Assembly (NCBI RefSeq): GCF_002285415.1
Contig: NZ_NSBU01000006.1
Coordinates: forward strand, 62,001 to 126,000
Direction of reading: 5' to 3'
Source: Actibacterium pelagium
GTDB lineage: Bacteria > Pseudomonadota > Alphaproteobacteria > Rhodobacterales > Rhodobacteraceae
DNA: 64,000 nt
Within the stretch, counting starts at the first letter, position 1. Each line of letters opens with the position of its first letter. The notes beneath the pieces were generated by a model. That model had not been told where the DNA came from and did not search any database. It saw only the letters and a program-made list of their open reading frames with translations. Of this stretch, positions 45,018-54,077 are shown piece after piece. The position numbers and the translations under genes were made by a program.

Positions 45018-46897
45018 CAGGCAGTCTCCGGACGCAGGGCGATGACGTCAGCCCCCTTGGTGTTCAAGGCTTCCCTGATCTGCGCAGCGATGTCGCGTGC
45101 GGTGATCGGGGTGCCGGAATAGTTCAGGACAGAGTGCAGCTTATCGGGCGCGATATGACACTCGTTCATAATCAGCTGCCGCATCTGGCCGTCGCGGTTC
45201 TGTTCGATCACGAAGATCATATCGTGATCATGGATGAACGTCTCAAGGCTTTCATGGAACGGGAAGGCCCGGATCCGCATCGTGTCGATCGGATAGCCCT
45301 CGGGTGCCAGCATCTCGACCGCCTCATAGGCAGGCGAGGCTGACGTGCCAAAGAACAGTGCGCCCAGCTTTAGCTTGGTCTTGGGTTTCTTCACCTCGAT
45401 CGGCGGGTGCGTCTTGGGTTCCGGGACATAGGACTTGGCGGTCTCGAACTTCCGCAGCAGGCGGTCGACATTCTGGACATAGTCCTCGCCCTTCTCGGAA
45501 TAGACGGCCATCTCGTTCTTGGACGATCCGCGAGTAAAGAAAGCCCCTTTGTCAGGGTGGGCGCCGGGCAAAGTGCGATAGCAGATGCCATCGCCGTCCA
45601 CGTCAAGGTAGCGCCCCCAGTTTTCTGCCTCGTCCAGACCTTTTGCGTCCAGCACTTTACCGCGGTCCATCTGATAGCTGTCGTCCCATTCCAGCGGCGG
45701 CGACATCCAGTCGTTCATACCCAGATCAAGGTCTGTCATCAGGATGATCGGGGTCTGCAGCTGTTCCGACAGGTCAAAGGCCTGCACGGTCATGTCGAAG
45801 CATTCGCGCGGGGTGGCGGGGAACAGCAGTACGTGTTTGGTGTCGCCGTGGCTGGCATAGGCTGCGGCCAGAATGTCGGATTGCTGGCTACGGGTTGGCA
45901 TGCCGGTCGATGGGCCAGAGCGCTGGACGTCGATCAGCACTGCAGGGACTTCGGCGAAATAGGCAAGACCCAGAAATTCCGACATCAGCGACAGGCCGGG
46001 GCCTGAGGTTGCCGTAAACGCGCGCGCGCCGTTCCAGCCCGCACCGATGACCATGCCCATGGCGGCCAGTTCGTCCTCTGCCTGAATGATGGCGAAGTTC
46101 TTTTTGCCAGTCCCGGCGTCGATCCGCATCCGCTCTGCATATTGCGAGAAGGCGTCAACGACAGAGGTCGATGGCGTGATCGGATACCACGCGGCCACCG
46201 TTGCCCCGCCATAGATCGCCCCAAGGGCCGCAGCGGTGTTGCCGTTCATCAGAATGTGGTCGCTTTCCAGAATGTGCGGCGCGACGTTGCCCCCTTGCTC
46301 TAATCGGATCGGCAGCGGGCATTTGAAATTCTCACTGGCGAATTGATACCCCATCTCAAGTGCGTGCACATTCGGCGAGATCAGCTTTTCCTTGCCTTTG
46401 AATTGGTCGCCCAAAAGGTCTTTCAGGATCGAAAACTTGATGTCCAGCAGCGCCGCCAGCGCGCCTACATAGACCACGTTTTTCAGAAGTTGCTGTAGAC
46501 GGGGGGCCTTGAACTCGCGCATGCACATCTCGGTCAGCGGAATGCCGAAATAGCTGATGTCGTCGCGCTTCAGGTTCTGGGCGAGGGGTTTGGTGTTGTC
46601 ATACAGGAAATAGCCGCCTGGCTGAACGCTGGCCACGTCGTCAGCCATTGTCTGAGGGTTCACACAAACCATCAGGTCCACACCGCCACGACGGCCCAGA
46701 TACCCTTTCGAGCTGACCCGAACCTCGTACCATGTGGGCAGGCCCTGAATATTCGACGGGAAGATGTTGCGCGGGCTGACGGGGATGCCCATCCGGAAAA
46801 TCGCCTTGGCGAAAAGGTGGTTGGCCGAGGCTGACCCGGTGCCGTTCACATTGGCGAATTTCACGACGAAATCGTTGATACCTTTAATCTGTTTCAT
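45017..46897 (-). CDS. korA: 2-oxoacid:acceptor oxidoreductase alpha (fused gamma-alpha) subunit (KorA-like)
   Basis: Protein of 626 residues with an N-terminal gamma domain (about 1-190, NGTGSASANHLFAKA and RRGGVDLMVCVNPQ) joined to the pyrimidine-binding alpha domain (TSGPGLSLMSEFLGLAYFAEVP, RSGPSTGMPTRSQQSD) and a C-terminal transketolase-like domain. This fused form is typical of 2-oxoglutarate and related oxidoreductases in aerobes. The start at ATG 46897 overlaps the flavoprotein stop; an upstream extension to 46987 lies inside that gene and is not family-like. All three genes are translationally coupled. Confidence 0.9.
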   Translation of the reverse strand: MKQIKGINDFVVKFANVNGTGSASANHLFAKAIFRMGIPVSPRNIFPSNIQGLPTWYEVRVSSKGYLGRRGGVDLMVCVNPQTMADDVASVQPGGYFLYDNTKPLAQNLKRDDISYFGIPLTEMCMREFKAPRLQQLLKNVVYVGALAALLDIKFSILKDLLGDQFKGKEKLISPNVHALEMGYQFASENFKCPLPIRLEQGGNVAPHILESDHILMNGNTAAALGAIYGGATVAAWYPITPSTSVVDAFSQYAERMRIDAGTGKKNFAIIQAEDELAAMGMVIGAGWNGARAFTATSGPGLSLMSEFLGLAYFAEVPAVLIDVQRSGPSTGMPTRSQQSDILAAAYASHGDTKHVLLFPATPRECFDMTVQAFDLSEQLQTPIILMTDLDLGMNDWMSPPLEWDDSYQMDRGKVLDAKGLDEAENWGRYLDVDGDGICYRTLPGAHPDKGAFFTRGSSKNEMAVYSEKGEDYVQNVDRLLRKFETAKSYVPEPKTHPPIEVKKPKTKLKLGALFFGTSASPAYEAVEMLAPEGYPIDTMRIRAFPFHESLETFIHDHDMIFVIEQNRDGQMRQLIMNECHIAPDKLHSVLNYSGTPITARDIAAQIREALNTKGADVIALRPETA

Positions 46898-48729
46898 CGT
46901 TGTTTCACCAATTTGGGCGTCGCCTTCGTTGTGTTGTAGAAGAACATCTGCATGTCCCATGCGGCGGTCGGGCAGCGTTCGGCGCACAGGCCGCAGTGCA
47001 GGCAGACGTCTTCGTCTTTCACCATGACCTTGCCGGTTTCCAGCGTGCCAGAGACGTAAAGCGGCTGTTCAAGGTTGTCCGCCGGAACCGCCAATTTCTG
47101 TCGTAGGTCATCTTCTGGTGCGTTCTGGATGAAGTTGATGCAACTGGTCGGGCAGATATCGGTACAGGCATCACACTCGATACAGCTGTCGGCTGTGAAC
47201 ACCGTCTGAGCATCGCAGTTCAGACATCGTTCTGCTTCGATAAAGGCGGTTTCTGGATCAAAGCCTAACTCGACCTCAAGGGACCGATCACTTAGCGCCT
47301 GATCCAACTCTACCAGCGGAACGATTTTGCGTTCGTCCGTGATAGGGATCGAGTCATAGCTCCATTCGTGGATCCCCATCTTCTGACTGATCAGGGTCAC
47401 GTTGGGAGCAGGGCGGTCAGAGATTTTCTTGCCCTGACAGTACAGGTCGATCGACACCGCCGCCTGATGGCCGTGTGCCACTGCGGTGATGATATTCGCC
47501 GGACCAAAGGCCGAGTCCCCGCCAAAGAAAACCTCTTTCCGGGTCGATTGGAAGGTTTTGTCATCATTGATGATCGGCGTGCCCCAACTGGTGAAGCGGA
47601 TGCCAGTCGATTTCTCGATCCAGGGAAAGGCGTTTTCCTGACCGATGGCGACCAGCACGTCGTCGCAGGGCACGAACACCGGATCTTCACCGGTCGAGAC
47701 CAGCTCACGGCGTCCGTCGTCGTGATAGACCGGTTCGACCTTGTCGAAATGCATGCCTGTCAGCTTGCCCTTCTCGACCACGAATTCCAAAGGCACATGG
47801 TTGTCCAAAATCGGGATGCCCTCGTGCATGGCATCTTCTTTTTCCCATGGGCTGGCTTTCATGTCGTCAAAGGGGCTGCGAACGATGACCTTGACGTCAT
47901 CAGCGCCCAGACGGCGCGCCGTCCGACAGCAATCCATTGCGGTATTCCCGCCACCCAGAACGATCACTTTCTTGCCGATCGTCTCGATGTGCTCAAAGGC
48001 GACATTGGCCAGCCAGTTGATACCGACGTGAATATTTGCGTCAGCCTCTTTCCGGCCCGCAAGCTTGGGCAGGTCCCGCCCTTTGGGTGCCCCGCTGCCA
48101 ACGAAAACCGCGTCGTACCCTTTGGACAACAGGTCCGCCATGCTGTCGACGTAAGTGTCGAACACCTGCGTTACGCCCAGATCAAGAACATAGCCGATCT
48201 CTTCATCCAGAACCGACTCTGGCAGGCGGAAGGATGGGATTTGCGAGCGCATGAACCCGCCCGCCTTGGGTTGTTCGTCGTACAGGTGAATTTCATAGCC
48301 CAAAGGCGCCAGATCGCGCGCCACGGTCAGCGAAGCAGGCCCTGCACCGATCAAGGCCACCTTCATACCGTTGGGCTTACCCGCCTTGGGCAGGCGGTCG
48401 GCGATGTCGTCCTTGAAATCTGCGGCAACGCGTTTCAGCCTGCAAATGGCGACCGGTTCTTCCTCGACGCGGCCACGGCGGCAGGCGGGTTCGCAGGGGC
48501 GGTCGCATGTCCGTCCCAGAACGCCGGGGAAGACATTGCTTTCCCAGTTGATCAGGTAAGCGTCCGTGTAATTCTGTTGGGCAATAAGCCGAATGTAGGC
48601 GGGCACAGGCGTATGGGCCGGGCAGGCATACTGGCAATCGACGACTTTGTGAAAAAACTCCGGATCGGAGACATCGGTCGGCTTCACACGAAATCCTTTC
48701 GGTTTTCTTCCGCGTATGTGCTTGTGCAT
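46894..48729 (-). CDS. GltD-like FAD/NAD(P) oxidoreductase with C-terminal ferredoxin domains (KorC-like)
   Basis: Electron-transfer flavoprotein of 611 residues. The N-terminal iron-sulfur region has C32/C36 and CDRPCEPAC, then the FAD fold ALIGAGPASLTVARDLA and the NAD(P) fold VLGGGNTAMDCCRTARR. A C-terminal ferredoxin-like part carries cysteine groups starting near residues 502, 516 (CIECDACTDICP) and 576 (CLHCGLCAERCP). It resembles the small subunit of glutamate synthase, but no gltB is present. First in the operon with korA and korB, it probably passes electrons from the 2-oxoacid oxidoreductase to NADP, as in the KorABC enzymes of aromatic-degrading betaproteobacteria. Direction of electron flow is unproven. 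Confidence 0.87.
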   Translation of the reverse strand: MHKHIRGRKPKGFRVKPTDVSDPEFFHKVVDCQYACPAHTPVPAYIRLIAQQNYTDAYLINWESNVFPGVLGRTCDRPCEPACRRGRVEEEPVAICRLKRVAADFKDDIADRLPKAGKPNGMKVALIGAGPASLTVARDLAPLGYEIHLYDEQPKAGGFMRSQIPSFRLPESVLDEEIGYVLDLGVTQVFDTYVDSMADLLSKGYDAVFVGSGAPKGRDLPKLAGRKEADANIHVGINWLANVAFEHIETIGKKVIVLGGGNTAMDCCRTARRLGADDVKVIVRSPFDDMKASPWEKEDAMHEGIPILDNHVPLEFVVEKGKLTGMHFDKVEPVYHDDGRRELVSTGEDPVFVPCDDVLVAIGQENAFPWIEKSTGIRFTSWGTPIINDDKTFQSTRKEVFFGGDSAFGPANIITAVAHGHQAAVSIDLYCQGKKISDRPAPNVTLISQKMGIHEWSYDSIPITDERKIVPLVELDQALSDRSLEVELGFDPETAFIEAERCLNCDAQTVFTADSCIECDACTDICPTSCINFIQNAPEDDLRQKLAVPADNLEQPLYVSGTLETGKVMVKDEDVCLHCGLCAERCPTAAWDMQMFFYNTTKATPKLVKQR

Positions 48730-48885
48730 TCAATAGAAGCCGTAATGCTTTCGTTTGTAAAGATTTTATGGAAGGGCTTTCATTTTTCCGAATATTGCGC
48801 AGATGGGGTGGTCGGGCCGTTGTTCAGTCGAGGCCTTCAGTTTGCTGTTGGGCTGCCGTCCAAACGCGAGCCTCAAGATCTCAGA

Positions 48886-50226
48886 TCAGCTCCATGGGTA
48901 GGGGCTGTTTGAGACAGGGTGCAGTTTGCCCTCGGCGTAGCGAGAGAAACGGAAGGGTTCCAGCAGGGCCGAAGTTTCACCCATGATCTCTTGCGCGACC
49001 AGTTCGCCGACACCGATCATTTTGTAGCCGTGGTTGCTGTCAGCGATCATGTAGATGTTTTCGCGGAACACATCGAAGACCGGGAAGCTGTCCGGGGTGA
49101 AGCAGCCAATGCCGCCCGAGGCCTCTTTATGATAGCGCGGCATGGTTCCTTTGAAGCGCGAATGACAATGCGCCAACGCCGAGACCCACATATGGGCAAA
49201 CTCTGGCGAAGACACGAATTCTGTAGAGGACGGACCATAGGGGTCGATTGCCAAATCATCCGCCTCCTTGTGGATCGGATAGGGCATCGCGCCACCCTGA
49301 ATGCCGCCAAAGTTGGTGTCGGGTTTGTAATAGATGCCCCACATCTCTTCAGTAATCAGGCTGCCGTCGGCGTCGGAATATAGTGGCGCGTCGGTGTCCA
49401 CGTGGATGACCGGCGGCAGATTGCCGTCATTGGTTCGCAGCAGTTCGGGATCAACACGCAGGACGCCTTCTTCCAGCTGCCAGAAGGTCCACATGGGCAG
49501 GCCGTCGTGCATCTTGCCGTCAGTCCCCTTGATCGAAATCTTCTTGGGCAGCTCTGCCATGGTCCAGAAATCACGTGCCCAAGGGCCCGCAGCCACGACC
49601 ACGTATTCGCAGTCAATATCACCCTTTTTGGTCTCCACGCCGGTCACGGCCGAAGTTGCGCTATTCGCAAACTTGAAGCCGGTCACGGTGATGCCTGATC
49701 GAATTGTGACGCCCTCGGCTTCTGCCATTGTTGCCAGGGCATAGACCGCAGGTGCGTTGTGAGCAAAGCCGCCCTTCTTCTCATGCAGGACAGAGGTGAT
49801 GTTTTGCGCCGACCAGTCGTTGAACATAGCCTTCATGTATTTGTCGCTGTCGGCGGCGCCTTCGATGAACACGGACTCGTAGCCGATGGCTTTCTGCTGC
49901 TGATAGATGGCGCCGACATCTTCGCGCATCGATTCCGCCGATATCTGCAAATAGCCGACCGGATTGTACTGGAACGCCTTTGCGTTGGCTTCCCAATGTG
50001 CGACTGAATGCGCCATCAGCTCTCGCATAGCCGGTTGGAAATAATTGTTGCGCACAACTCCGCAGGCGATGCCCGACGCCCCGGCAGCAATACCTGCCTT
50101 GTCGATAACTAGGATGTCTTCGCCCGACCCGGTTCCGGCGGCCTTCAGTTTCCGGGCCAAGTGGGTGGCAGTGGACAGGCCGTGAATACCAGCGCCGATG
50201 ATAAGATAGCGGGTGGACTTAGGCAT
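48886..50226 (-). CDS. DAO-family FAD-dependent oxidoreductase (amine oxidase/demethylase-like)
   Basis: Flavoprotein of 446 residues with the N-terminal dinucleotide fold YLIIGAGIHGLSTATHLA, a second FAD-contacting stretch GIAAGASGIACGVVRNNY and the C-terminal DSNHGYKMIGVGELVAQEI segment typical of sarcosine oxidase/glycine oxidase relatives. No signal peptide is present. It lies 106 bases downstream of an AraC/GlxA-type regulator on the same strand. That pairing is seen around betaine and methylamine catabolism (GbdR-like regulators), so a methylated glycine or other secondary amine is a reasonable guess. The substrate is not identifiable from sequence alone. Confidence 0.82.
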   Translation of the reverse strand: MPKSTRYLIIGAGIHGLSTATHLARKLKAAGTGSGEDILVIDKAGIAAGASGIACGVVRNNYFQPAMRELMAHSVAHWEANAKAFQYNPVGYLQISAESMREDVGAIYQQQKAIGYESVFIEGAADSDKYMKAMFNDWSAQNITSVLHEKKGGFAHNAPAVYALATMAEAEGVTIRSGITVTGFKFANSATSAVTGVETKKGDIDCEYVVVAAGPWARDFWTMAELPKKISIKGTDGKMHDGLPMWTFWQLEEGVLRVDPELLRTNDGNLPPVIHVDTDAPLYSDADGSLITEEMWGIYYKPDTNFGGIQGGAMPYPIHKEADDLAIDPYGPSSTEFVSSPEFAHMWVSALAHCHSRFKGTMPRYHKEASGGIGCFTPDSFPVFDVFRENIYMIADSNHGYKMIGVGELVAQEIMGETSALLEPFRFSRYAEGKLHPVSNSPYPWS

Positions 50227-50332
50227 GGTTCGCTCCGGACCTTCAGGGGGGGGCTTGGGTTTGAAAGTGCCTTAAGTTTGGCACAGGTGGCCCCCTTCAG
50301 TCAGTCAGGAATTTTCGTAACCTGTCCAGACC

Positions 50333-51271
50333 CTAGATTTCTTGCCGCCGCTTGCGTGGAGAAACGTGGTAAACTTCACGGAAGGCGCGGGCGAAGTTGG
50401 ACTGGTTTGAAAAGCCCACGACCTCGGAAATCTCGGCCACGCTTAGCTTTGTCTGGCGCAACAACTCGTCTGCCTTGGCAAGGCGCAGACGGCTGTAGTG
50501 TTGTACGACCGAGCAATTGAGGTCTTCATGGAAATAGCGCTGCAACTGGCGCGCGCTGACACCGCTAAGCCTTGCCAGTTGCTCTACCGAAAGAGGGTCG
50601 GCGATATGGTCATCCATCAGGCGCAGGACGTTGCCGACGACCGGATGCAGGCTGGTCTCTTCGGTTTCGGCAAGGCGTTGCGCCTCGTCCGCCAGGCGGA
50701 CCCGGGTGTGAATGAACCAGTCGCTGACAGCGGCGGCCAGTCCCGCACCGTGATCGGCCCTGATCAGCGCGTGCATCATGTCCAGCGGTGCGATGCCACC
50801 TGCGCAGGTCGCCCGGTCACGATCCAACACGAAAAGGCGTTTTTCCAGAAGCAGGTCGGGAAACTCTTCGCGCATGGCTTGCATGTGTTCCCAATGCACA
50901 GTGCAGCGTCGGTTTTCCAAAAGGCCTGCGCGGGCGAGTATGATCGACCCGCCCGAAATGCCGCCAAGTGCCAAACCATGTCTGGCGCGTTGCCTTAGAA
51001 ATGCCGCCTCGGCTCGCGTGTTCAGTTGAAATGGATTGCCGCCAGCCACAACGAACAATTGCTGTGTGTCTTCTGGCAGGTCGGCCATCGGGATCGTTTC
51101 GAACAGCCCTCCGCATGAGGAGCGCACCAAACCGCCCTGTGCCGAGACATAGCAGATGTCATAGAGATGTTCGCCGGAGATCCCGTTGGCGGCGCGAAGG
51201 GGCTCTATCGCGGATGAGGCCGACAATAGGGCAAAGTCGGGCAGCATCAGGAATGCGATGGTTGCAGCCAC
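50333..51271 (-). CDS. GlxA-type transcriptional regulator (DJ-1/PfpI domain plus AraC HTH)
   Basis: Regulator of 312 residues with an N-terminal amidotransferase-like DJ-1/PfpI ligand domain (ATIAFLMLPDFALLSASSAI and GGISGGSIILARAGLL) and a C-terminal AraC double helix-turn-helix (SVEQLARLSGVSARQLQRYF and VAEISEVVGFSNQSNFARAF). I choose GTG 51271 because AAGGGA lies seven bases upstream and the domain starts right there; the open frame extends to 51385 without domain sequence. It is the layout of GbdR/GlxA regulators of betaine-type catabolism and probably activates the downstream flavoprotein gene. Confidence 0.88.
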   Translation of the reverse strand: MAATIAFLMLPDFALLSASSAIEPLRAANGISGEHLYDICYVSAQGGLVRSSCGGLFETIPMADLPEDTQQLFVVAGGNPFQLNTRAEAAFLRQRARHGLALGGISGGSIILARAGLLENRRCTVHWEHMQAMREEFPDLLLEKRLFVLDRDRATCAGGIAPLDMMHALIRADHGAGLAAAVSDWFIHTRVRLADEAQRLAETEETSLHPVVGNVLRLMDDHIADPLSVEQLARLSGVSARQLQRYFHEDLNCSVVQHYSRLRLAKADELLRQTKLSVAEISEVVGFSNQSNFARAFREVYHVSPRKRRQEI

Positions 51272-51479
51272 AGATCTGTCCCTTTGCGAATGAATTTTGA
51301 CAGTTTTAGAATTTAATAAAGAGGGTTTTACAGATGGCAATAGGACAAGGCCGAAAGAGAGTCCCGCGATGGATCGCACCGCCACGTTCCAACCTTTTTA
51401 TCGACGGCTTCGCGATGCCGTATGTTGTCATTGGGAGAAAGCTGTTGTGTGTGACAGCCGAAGTCTGGGGGAACCGTGT

Positions 51480-52598
51480 TTAGGTTGGGGCGTTGCCCAA
51501 GGAATCCCGCTCAACGACGGTGGCTTCCAATTCCACACTTTGCTCGACATCTTCGCCGTTGCGCATCGCCAAAAGCAACTTTGCGGCACCGGCGCCCATG
51601 TTGCTGTGCGGGACGTGGACTGTGGTCAGGGCAGGGCTGACGATCTCGGCGATCTCGATATCATCGAATCCAGTGATCGAGATGTCTTGGGGCACCCTCA
51701 GCCCCTGTTTGCGTGCCTCTAACAGGGCGCCTGCAGCTAATACATCGTTGCCACACAGAACAGCGGTAGGCTTTGGGTCAGAATGTAAGAGGGTGGCCAA
51801 TGCCTCTGCGCCGCAAGAGATGGTGTATTGGGTCTCGGTAATCTGCAGTTTGGAGGGGTCCAGTCCGCGTTCTTTCATTGCGTCCCGTATCCCTTCAAGT
51901 CGATGGCGCGCCCGGTCATTGCCTTCTAGCTGAGCTGAAATCAGTCCAAGCGACTGATGCCCATGATCCAGAACCCTTTCTGCCAGAAGCTTCATGGCCT
52001 TGCGATTGTCGAAGCCGATCGAGATACGGGCCTCGTTGTCGTCGTGAACCCAAGCGATCACATAGGGAATTTGCCGCTTTTCAAGAAAGTCGTAAGTGTC
52101 TGGCGTTCGGTCGTGGCCAATAAGAAGAAGTGCATCTGCGCCGCGCGCGACCAAGCTTTGGATCTGCTTATCTTCTAATTCGGGCCGATAAGAAGAGCTG
52201 GCAACCAACAGGGTGATCCCGTTACGCTCTAACTCTTCCTGAAAGGCCTGAAGGCCACGTGCGAAAATCGCGTTTTCCATGGTGGGGATGATCGCCCCGA
52301 ACGTGTTCGTGCGCTTCGCAGCAAGGGCACGAGCGCCGAAATTGGGGGCATAGCCAAGGGCTTTGACGGCCTCCATCACGCGGGCCCGGGTTTTCTCGGA
52401 AACAACCGACGGGTTGTTCAGGCAGCGCGATACGGTCGCCGTAGAGACGCCAGAGCGCTCGGCCACGTCTTCCAGCGTGGGGGACTCGGCGGCCTTGTCT
52501 TGGCCTCGGTTTCTTTGTGACGGTGCGTTCATCATCATCTTCTTAGCTTTATCGCCCTTGGCTGGGGGGACACTGACCGCTGTAACGGATTCTATCAT
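51480..52598 (-). CDS. LacI-family regulator of the sulfonate (hps-suy) operon
   Basis: Repressor of up to 372 residues with a LacI headpiece (PTLEDVAERSGVSTATVSRCLNNPSVVSEKTR, about residues 40-72) followed by a sugar-binding-type effector domain. ATG 52598 gives a long N-terminal tail before the headpiece; three in-frame ATGs at 52538, 52535 and 52532 are alternative starts. It is divergent from hpsN, and two AAGCGCTT-centred palindromes lie immediately before its start. It most likely represses hpsN-suyB and itself, with dihydroxypropanesulfonate or sulfolactate as inducer (inferred). Confidence 0.88.
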   Translation of the reverse strand: MIESVTAVSVPPAKGDKAKKMMMNAPSQRNRGQDKAAESPTLEDVAERSGVSTATVSRCLNNPSVVSEKTRARVMEAVKALGYAPNFGARALAAKRTNTFGAIIPTMENAIFARGLQAFQEELERNGITLLVASSSYRPELEDKQIQSLVARGADALLLIGHDRTPDTYDFLEKRQIPYVIAWVHDDNEARISIGFDNRKAMKLLAERVLDHGHQSLGLISAQLEGNDRARHRLEGIRDAMKERGLDPSKLQITETQYTISCGAEALATLLHSDPKPTAVLCGNDVLAAGALLEARKQGLRVPQDISITGFDDIEIAEIVSPALTTVHVPHSNMGAGAAKLLLAMRNGEDVEQSVELEATVVERDSLGNAPT

Positions 52599-52605
52599 GA
52601 CTCAC

Positions 52606-52645
52606 AATGTAAGCGCTTGCATTATAAAATGTAAGCGCTTACGTT
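52606..52645. promoter_or_regulatory. Tandem LacI-type operators between the regulator and hpsN
   Basis: Two palindromes centred on AAGCGCTT: AATGTAAGCGCTTGCATT (52606-52623) and AATGTAAGCGCTTACGTT (52628-52645), each with one mismatch in the arms. Their centres are 22 bp apart, about two helical turns, so two repressor dimers would sit on the same face. An ATTATA block between them reads TATAAT on the minus strand, a possible -10 for the regulator gene. Confidence 0.82.
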
Positions 52646-52766
52646 CGCGGGGACTCACCTACAGAAAAAGGAGCGGCCTGTGTTTTCGATCGTGGCGTTT
52701 TTCATCGCATGCGTCTCGGCGAACCCCACCGTTCTTTTGAAAGGTATCCATAATTAGGAGCCGAAA

Positions 52767-54074
52767 ATGCCGAGAGAATACCTTAAGAAAGCGACGCTGA
52801 CCTCGAAAAGCGATGCCTCGGAAACCAAGAAGATCGTTCGGGGTATCCTGGATGAGATCGAGGCAGGCGGGGATGAGGCCGCGCTGGCCTATGCCAAGAA
52901 GTTCGACAATTACGAAGGCGAAATCCTTCTGTCCCCGGAGGCGATCAAGGCCGCTTCTGCACTGGTCCCGGAAAAGCTGAAGCAAGACATTCAGTTCAGC
53001 CACGCCAACGTCAAAAAGTTTGCCGAAGCGCAGCTGGGCACGGTCAAGGACTTCGAAGTCGAGATCGTTCCGGGCTTCGTTGCAGGACAAAAGGCGATCC
53101 CGGTGGATGCGGCGGGCTGCTATGTGCCCGGCGGACGTTACAGCCATATTGCCAGCGCGATCATGACTGTGACCACCGCGAAAGTCGCGGGTTGCAAGCA
53201 TATCGTCGCCTGTTCGCCCCCACGTCCCGATGTCGGGATCAATCCAGCGATCATCTATGCTGCGCATGTCTGTGGGGCGGATAAGATTCTGGCGATGGGC
53301 GGTGTGCAGGGTGTTGCTGCGATGACCTTTGGCCTTTTCGGGCTGCCCAAGGCCAATATTCTTGTTGGTCCGGGCAACCAGTTCGTGGCCGAGGCAAAGC
53401 GTATGCTGTTTGGCCGTGTTGGCATCGACATGATCGCAGGGCCGACCGACAGCCTTGTTCTTGCCGACGAAACCGCCGATCCGATGGTGGTCGCCGCAGA
53501 CCTCGTTGGTCAGGCGGAGCATGGCTATAACTCTCCGGTTTGGCTGGTGACCAATGATCGGTCCCTTGCGGAAGAAGTCATGCGCCTTGTACCGACCCTG
53601 ATCGACTCTCTGCCCGAGGTGAATCGCGAAAACGCGACCGCGGCGTGGCGTGACTATGCCGAGGTGATCCTGTGCGGTGATCGTGAAGAAATGGCCGCTA
53701 CGTCTGATGAATATGCACCGGAACACCTGACCGTTCAGGCAGATGATCTGGATTGGTGGCTGGGCCGTCTGTCCTGCTACGGTTCGCTTTTCTTGGGCGA
53801 AGAAACCACCGTGGCATTTGGCGACAAGGCGTCCGGCACAAACCACGTGCTGCCAACCTCTGGCGCGGCCAGCTACACCGGCGGTCTAAGTGTTCACAAG
53901 TACATGAAGATCGTCACTTGGCAGAGATCCACCCGCGAAGGGTCCAAATCGGTTGCCGAAGCCACCGCCCGGATCGCGCGACTGGAAGGGATGGAAGGTC
54001 ACGCCCGCACAGCGGATATTCGTCTGAAGAAATACTTCCCCGACGAAGACTTCGTTCTGAGTGCAGGGGAATAA
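52767..54074 (+). CDS. hpsN: Sulfopropanediol 3-dehydrogenase (HisD-like)
   Basis: NAD-dependent enzyme of 435 residues in the histidinol dehydrogenase family that oxidises (R)-2,3-dihydroxypropane-1-sulfonate (DHPS) in two steps to sulfolactate. HisD-type zinc and catalytic segments are present: VGPGNQFVAEAKR, DLVGQAEHGYNSPVW, DEYAPEHL, GTNHVLPTSG and SVHKYMK. Genes for histidine synthesis are absent nearby; instead two other dehydrogenases and suyAB follow, which identifies it as HpsN rather than HisD. An AGGAG ribosome site precedes ATG 52767. The tandem LacI operators lie upstream. Confidence 0.88.
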   Translation: MPREYLKKATLTSKSDASETKKIVRGILDEIEAGGDEAALAYAKKFDNYEGEILLSPEAIKAASALVPEKLKQDIQFSHANVKKFAEAQLGTVKDFEVEIVPGFVAGQKAIPVDAAGCYVPGGRYSHIASAIMTVTTAKVAGCKHIVACSPPRPDVGINPAIIYAAHVCGADKILAMGGVQGVAAMTFGLFGLPKANILVGPGNQFVAEAKRMLFGRVGIDMIAGPTDSLVLADETADPMVVAADLVGQAEHGYNSPVWLVTNDRSLAEEVMRLVPTLIDSLPEVNRENATAAWRDYAEVILCGDREEMAATSDEYAPEHLTVQADDLDWWLGRLSCYGSLFLGEETTVAFGDKASGTNHVLPTSGAASYTGGLSVHKYMKIVTWQRSTREGSKSVAEATARIARLEGMEGHARTADIRLKKYFPDEDFVLSAGE

Positions 54075-54077
54075 CTG

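Noticed and set aside
47368-48912. Open frame of 514 codons on the plus strand opposite the GltD-like gene
   Set aside because: It lies antisense to a gene with complete FAD, NAD(P) and iron-sulfur motifs and shows no domain of its own; high GC3 coding creates such antisense frames.
52767-54074. Annotation as histidinol dehydrogenase for histidine synthesis
   Set aside because: The HisD family is right, but the operon with two dehydrogenases and suyAB, and no his genes, points to HpsN.
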